26,319 nt of DNA, from NCBI RefSeq assembly GCF_946481155.1, contig NZ_CAMLMK010000033.1, positions 1 through 26,319 of the forward strand, written 5' to 3'. A program made the position numbers and the translations under genes. This DNA comes from an uncultured Flavobacterium sp. GTDB lineage: Bacteria > Bacteroidota > Bacteroidia > Flavobacteriales > Flavobacteriaceae. The notes beneath the pieces were generated by a model that saw nothing but the letters and a program-made list of their open reading frames with translations, was not told the origin of the DNA and searched no databases. Of the stretch, positions 22,254-26,319 are shown one piece after another (the stretch's first letter is position 1; each line of letters starts with the position of its first letter).

Positions 22254-23141
22254 ATGTATATAGAACAAATTAAAACCCGAAATTACAATTTCATACTTTA
22301 TCTTCCTGTTATTCTTGGTTTTGCAGTACTAATGTTTGCTAATTATTTTTTGACGCAAGACACTAGTACCGAAGACGTGATGCATCAGATGATTGCACAA
22401 GTCGGAACGAATATCACTTTTATAATTGTGGTTGCTCCCTTAAGTTTTATGTGTCTGGGATTGCTGTTTTGGGTAAAAGTGGTACACAGACAAAGTATAA
22501 CAAGTCTGACTACCTCCCGTAAAAAAGTAGATTGGGGACGCGTTTTTTTCGCTTTCGGTTTATGGTCTTTGATCACTGTAGTTTTAACTGCGGTGGCTTA
22601 TTTTGCTGCTCCGGAAAACTTTGTTGTTAATTTTGAGCCGGTGCCGTTCTTTACATTTCTGATATTGGCCATTATATTGATACCGCTGCAGACCAGTTTT
22701 GAAGAGTATTTTTTCAGAGGGTATTTAATGCAGGGACTTGGCGTAATAACCAACAGCAGATTGGTTCCTTTTCTGACGACGTCAATTCTTTTCGGACTTA
22801 TGCATGCGGCCAATCCCGAAGTGGGAAAACTGGGTTTCATAATCATGGTGTATTATATCGGAACGGGATTTTTCCTGGGAATTCTTACCCTAATGGATGA
22901 AGGATTGGAGCTCGCTTTAGGATTTCATGCAGCGAATAATTTAATTGGCGCTTTGTTAGTCACGGCCGATTGGACAGCTTTTCAGACGCATTCTATCTTA
23001 AAAGATATTTCCGAACCAACAGCAGGATTAGAAATTGCATTGCCGATTTTTGTGATATTTCCAATATTACTTTTTGTGTTTTCTAAAAAATACGGATGGA
23101 CCAACTGGAAAGAAAAACTTACCGGAAAACTACAAGCCTAA
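22254..23141 (+). CDS. CPBP-family intramembrane glutamic protease (CAAX/Abi type)
   Basis: A 295-residue polytopic membrane protein with about eight helices. The three family motifs are present: EEYFFR (Glu150, Glu151, Arg155), FGLMHAAN with His184, and GFHAANN with His225 and Asn228 or Asn229. These line the active site of Rce1-like glutamic proteases. Bacterial relatives process or protect against peptides, or have unknown substrates. Its TAA stop shares one base with the ATG of the next gene, so translation of the two is probably coupled. No bacteriocin genes are adjacent. Confidence 0.9.
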   Translation: MYIEQIKTRNYNFILYLPVILGFAVLMFANYFLTQDTSTEDVMHQMIAQVGTNITFIIVVAPLSFMCLGLLFWVKVVHRQSITSLTTSRKKVDWGRVFFAFGLWSLITVVLTAVAYFAAPENFVVNFEPVPFFTFLILAIILIPLQTSFEEYFFRGYLMQGLGVITNSRLVPFLTTSILFGLMHAANPEVGKLGFIIMVYYIGTGFFLGILTLMDEGLELALGFHAANNLIGALLVTADWTAFQTHSILKDISEPTAGLEIALPIFVIFPILLFVFSKKYGWTNWKEKLTGKLQA

Positions 23142-24175
23142 TGACAAATTCTTCCATTATACATCCTTTTTTTCAGCTTAATGGAAAATATGTCAGCAAG
23201 GAAGAATTGTGCTTTTTTGCCAAAGAGATTTGCAATTCCAAAGAAGAATACAAACAGCAATTTGCTAAGTTTATACTCGAATGGTTTAATGAAAATGATT
23301 TTATTGAAGTAACGACTTCAGGTACGACAGGAACTCCCAAAAAAATTCAGCTTAAGAAACAGGCGATGATAAATTCTGCTTTAGCTACAGCCGAATTCTT
23401 TGATTTGAAGGCGGGATGCAAAGCATTACATTGTTTGCCAACACAATATATTGCCGGTAAAATGATGCTGGTCCGGGCATTGGTTTTAGGTTGGGATTTG
23501 GATTTTGTAAAACCGGACGCCCTTCCGCTTGACGGAAATACAAAAAAATATGATTTTGCGGCCATGGTACCTTTGCAGGTAGAGAAATCTATAGAGCAGC
23601 TTCATCGGGTGAAAAAGATAATTGTGGGCGGAGCAAAATTGAATTTGGCCTTAGCTAATGCTTTAAAAAAACTTCCAACTGCAATTTATGAAACGTATGG
23701 GATGACCGAAACCATTACACATATTGCTGCTAAAAAAGTGCAGGATACTGCTTTTTCGGTTTTGCCGGGAATTGTGATTTCAACTGATGATCGAAATTGT
23801 CTGGTAATTGACGCACCTCGACTTTCCGAGTCGAAAATTGTAACCAACGATGTTGTGGAAATTACCGAGCGGGATAAGTTCGTTTGGCTTGGCCGCGCGG
23901 ATAATGTGATTAATAGTGGCGGAGTAAAGCTGTTTCCTGAAAGGATAGAGGAGAAGCTGTCGGAGAAGATCCGAAACCGTTTTTTTGTTATCGGAAGACC
24001 GGATGCCACTTTAGGGGAAAAGCTTGTTTTGGTTATTGAAGGTGGTCCTTATGAAATTGAGGCATCGCTCTTTGATGTTTTGGACAAATACGAAAAGCCT
24101 AAGGAAATTCTTTTTGTTCCAAAATTCGCCGAAACAGAGACTGGAAAAATCAAACGTACAGATTCTATAAAATAA
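23141..24175 (+). CDS. menE: Compact acyl-CoA synthetase, probable o-succinylbenzoate-CoA ligase (MenE)
   Basis: A 344-residue AMP-forming ligase. Core motifs are intact: P-loop TTSGTTGTPKK at 58-68, YGMTET at 186-191, GRADNVINSGGVK at 251-263 (hinge region), and GKIKR at 335-339 with the catalytic Lys337. MenE activates o-succinylbenzoate with ATP and CoA in menaquinone synthesis, and menaquinone is the usual quinone of this phylum. The protein lacks roughly the first 100 residues seen in typical MenE (450-490 residues); short forms like this occur in flavobacteria. I start at 23141, where ATG overlaps the stop of the protease gene (TAATG); the open frame 15 codons upstream is an overlap artefact. 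Other acyl substrates are possible. Confidence 0.82.
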   Translation: MTNSSIIHPFFQLNGKYVSKEELCFFAKEICNSKEEYKQQFAKFILEWFNENDFIEVTTSGTTGTPKKIQLKKQAMINSALATAEFFDLKAGCKALHCLPTQYIAGKMMLVRALVLGWDLDFVKPDALPLDGNTKKYDFAAMVPLQVEKSIEQLHRVKKIIVGGAKLNLALANALKKLPTAIYETYGMTETITHIAAKKVQDTAFSVLPGIVISTDDRNCLVIDAPRLSESKIVTNDVVEITERDKFVWLGRADNVINSGGVKLFPERIEEKLSEKIRNRFFVIGRPDATLGEKLVLVIEGGPYEIEASLFDVLDKYEKPKEILFVPKFAETETGKIKRTDSIK

Positions 24176-24178
24176 AGA

Positions 24179-24242
24179 AACCACAAAGTTGCTTCTAATG
24201 TTCACATCGCCTTATGACGAAGGTTAAGCAATCTTTGTGGTT
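24179..24242. repeat. Palindromic intergenic repeat, AACCACAAAG...CTTTGTGGTT
   Basis: The left arm (24179-24194) and right arm (24226-24242) pair over 16 positions with a single-base bulge around a 31-base loop. It lies between the convergent menE and DoxX genes, directly after the menE stop, and may end both transcripts. It resembles the other end-of-gene palindromes in this window. Confidence 0.6.
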
Positions 24243-24265
24243 ATGTATAGAAAAAAGTTGTTTTC

Positions 24266-24688
24266 TTATTGCTCCATTTTAAAATAATAATCTGCTGAGT
24301 GTTTTCCGCTTCCGAAGAAAAGGAAGAATACACAGATAATTAAAGTAACGGAGGAGAGAATGAAATTCTCAGTATTGAAGTCTCCGATGAAATTGACCGC
24401 TACGGCACCAATTAATATCGGAAGTTGCGCCCAAATCGACCATCGGGTTAATAATCCGAAGGCAATCATTAAACCACCCATCATGTGAGCTGCGGCTATG
24501 TAATGGATCAACAACATCTCACTTCCATAGCTTCCCATGGAATCCAAGATTTCGTTAAGATATTGTTTGTTAGCAATGAACGACATTCCTTTGATGATTA
24601 AAAAAATCCCCAAAGCAATTCGTAGCAGGTCGAGCGGATAACTGGTATGCGCATTCGCCCATTTGTTTAAGTTTTTTACCTTGTCCAT
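24266..24688 (-). CDS. DoxX-family membrane protein
   Basis: A 140-residue protein with four hydrophobic segments at about 20-37, 58-80, 86-104 and 109-125. The first-helix pattern LDLLRIALGIFLIIKGMSFI, the AAAHMMGGLMIAFGLLTR segment and the short tail are typical of DoxX/DoxD-like proteins. Relatives include thiosulfate:quinone oxidoreductase subunits and redox-stress membrane complexes; many are uncharacterised. It lies 95 bases downstream of the M1 peptidase gene on the same strand, with no terminator seen between them. No clear promoter element is visible directly upstream. Confidence 0.85.
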   Translation of the reverse strand: MDKVKNLNKWANAHTSYPLDLLRIALGIFLIIKGMSFIANKQYLNEILDSMGSYGSEMLLIHYIAAAHMMGGLMIAFGLLTRWSIWAQLPILIGAVAVNFIGDFNTENFILSSVTLIICVFFLFFGSGKHSADYYFKMEQ

Positions 24689-24783
24689 AGCCTAGCCGAT
24701 TTGAATTACCCTAAATTATTAATTACGAATTACTTAACGTAATTTTATCGTTGAAAGGTACTTTAAAATCGACTAAGTGTTAT

Positions 24784-26319
24784 TTACGGCTTCGAAAGTG
24801 TAAAAAACATTTTATTTTTATTGAATTCCACCTTGTCTAAAGTGGTTTTTTTCGGCAGCGACTGCCAGGAATTGGTTATTTTCATTCTAGAAACTGCTCC
24901 GTTCACCGTGTATTCCACAGGCATAACGAAATCAGTTACATCGGTATTCCAGCGTACTTCCACATTTTTATTGTTTTGGCGTACCTCCAGAGTAGGGATG
25001 TTTCTGTAGCGTAAATACTGATCAAAGATAGGGGTCAGGTTCATTCCAGTTTCTTCATTGAAGAAATTCACAACAGTTTCAGTATCGATGATTTTATGAC
25101 GGTAAGTTTCAGAATACTTTAAAATCAAACTCCACCATTTCGCATCGTCGTTTACAATGTGTCGGATCGTATTCAGCATCAAAGAACCTTTGAAATACAT
25201 ATCTCCTGAACCTTCGTTGTTTACGCCATAGTGACCAATAATTGGTTTATCATTTCGAACATTCAGTCGTTGTCCGTTGATATACTGCATTGCTTTTTCG
25301 TAACCTTGGGTACATTCCACAAAAACTGTTTCAGAATAAGTGGTAAAGCCTTCGTGGATCCACATGTCGGCAATATCTTTCGAAGTCACACTGTTGCCGA
25401 ACCATTCGTGGCCCGTTTCATGGATAGTAATGTAATCAAAAGCCAATCCAATCCCAGTGTGACTCATATCATTTCCTAAATAGCCTTTAAGGTACTTATT
25501 TCCGTAAGCCACAGCACTTTGATGCTCCATGCCTAAATAAGATGTCTCCACCAGCTTATAACCATCTTCCTTAAAAGGATAGGTTCCGAATTTGGACTGA
25601 AAGCAATCCATCATTGGTTTTACTTCTTCAAAATGTTTTCGAGCAATGGCTTCGTTGGCTCTTAATACGTAATAATCCATATCCAGGCCTTTATAATTGT
25701 CGTGAATATGAACATAATCAGCAATGTTTACTGTGATGTCGTAAGTGTTTATTGGGCTTTTTACTTCCCAATCCCATCGGGTCCAGCCGTTTTTCAAATC
25801 TTCGGAACCTAGAAAACGTCCGTTGGAAACATTCATCAGTCCGTTTGGCACTGCTACTTTTATGGAAGAGCCGAAATCCGGTTCATCGCTTTGGGAATCT
25901 TTAACCGGATACCATAAACTTGCGCCAGTTCCTTGTACTGCTACGCCAATCCATGGTTTATCCTGAGTATCTTTTTTGAATACGAATCCGCCATCCCATG
26001 GAGCATTTTTAGCGATCAATGGATTTCCGGAGTAGTAAAAACGAATTTTTCCTTCTTTGCCGGGTTGCATCATTTCATTGAAATTAATGAATACGGCATG
26101 GTTGTCGCGTTTGTATTTCAGTTGTTTTTTGTTGAAAACTATACTGTCCACATTCATATTTTCGAACAGGTCGATCTGAATCTTGTTTGTTGGGGCTGCG
26201 ATTTTGAAAGTAATATCATTGTAGCCCACAATCGAGCGTTCTTCGGGACTTATTTTGATGTTCAGATCGTAACGCTGTACATCGAAACTGGTGCGTTCGT
26301 GTCGCAATCCGCCCTGAAG
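24784..26319 (-). CDS. M1-family metallopeptidase (aminopeptidase), N-terminus beyond the window
   Basis: The frame is open to the right edge, so the start lies outside; about 511 residues are visible. The zinc site is intact: HETGHEWFGN (codons at 25393-25422) followed by the third ligand Glu in WIHEGFTTYSE, spaced as in gluzincins. The exopeptidase motif is changed: the usual GAMEN reads GMEHQS (in SYLGMEHQSAVAYG), as in flavobacterial M1 members of the cold-active type. The visible order is an N-terminal beta domain, then the catalytic domain, then a short C-terminal beta module. The missing N-terminus probably holds a signal peptide. The enzyme would cleave N-terminal residues from peptides, in the periplasm or outside the cell. 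Confidence 0.92.
   Translation of the reverse strand, partial: LQGGLRHERTSFDVQRYDLNIKISPEERSIVGYNDITFKIAAPTNKIQIDLFENMNVDSIVFNKKQLKYKRDNHAVFINFNEMMQPGKEGKIRFYYSGNPLIAKNAPWDGGFVFKKDTQDKPWIGVAVQGTGASLWYPVKDSQSDEPDFGSSIKVAVPNGLMNVSNGRFLGSEDLKNGWTRWDWEVKSPINTYDITVNIADYVHIHDNYKGLDMDYYVLRANEAIARKHFEEVKPMMDCFQSKFGTYPFKEDGYKLVETSYLGMEHQSAVAYGNKYLKGYLGNDMSHTGIGLAFDYITIHETGHEWFGNSVTSKDIADMWIHEGFTTYSETVFVECTQGYEKAMQYINGQRLNVRNDKPIIGHYGVNNEGSGDMYFKGSLMLNTIRHIVNDDAKWWSLILKYSETYRHKIIDTETVVNFFNEETGMNLTPIFDQYLRYRNIPTLEVRQNNKNVEVRWNTDVTDFVMPVEYTVNGAVSRMKITNSWQSLPKKTTLDKVEFNKNKMFFTLSKP

Overview
The window looks like a chromosomal segment of a Flavobacterium-type member of the Bacteroidota. It is AT-rich and Shine-Dalgarno sequences are weak or absent. 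Many starts are preceded by the Bacteroidota -7 element TAnnTTTG. One gene encodes a TonB-dependent receptor with a carboxypeptidase-regulatory-like N-terminus, and several intergenic palindromes (GCCAC...GTGGC type) resemble those I associate with flavobacterial genomes. No rRNA, tRNA, CRISPR array, transposase or integrase gene is visible.

Layout. 1-1761: a minus-strand run of four closely spaced genes (partial unknown gene, six-helix membrane protein, TauE/SafE transporter, small two-helix protein). 1912-5201: three minus-strand genes, namely a soluble PAS histidine kinase, a stand-alone RelA/SpoT-type alarmone synthetase and a small secreted protein. The spacers here are unusual, with repeated promoter modules, an attC-like inverted repeat and short dispersed repeats, so this is the most accessory-looking part. 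5429-7120: the translation factor EttA (ABC-F), with a clean terminator. 7305-9533: a TPR hybrid histidine kinase. 9815-11665: a small heat-shock protein and an RhlE-type DEAD-box helicase, where the helicase terminator overlaps the heat-shock promoter. 11727-15106: the histidine-degradation genes hutG and hutI, separated by an oppositely oriented membrane coiled-coil gene. 15159-16940: CorA plus a DUF1003 membrane protein. 16990-18891: an NTF2-like lipoprotein and fumarase C. 19027-19194: a 55-residue membrane protein. 19260-21737: the TonB-dependent receptor. 21833-22174: an ArsC-like reductase. 22254-24175: a CPBP protease whose stop overlaps the start of a compact MenE-like ligase. 24266 to the end: a DoxX protein and a truncated M1 aminopeptidase.

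Most genes are ordinary core metabolism (TCA cycle, histidine catabolism, menaquinone synthesis, Mg2+ transport, translation control). The least explained part is 1.7-5.3 kb: a candidate small alarmone synthetase of accessory type, next to a secreted orphan, with intergenic modules that share promoter and repeat structure. A cassette-like mode of acquisition is possible but is inference only.
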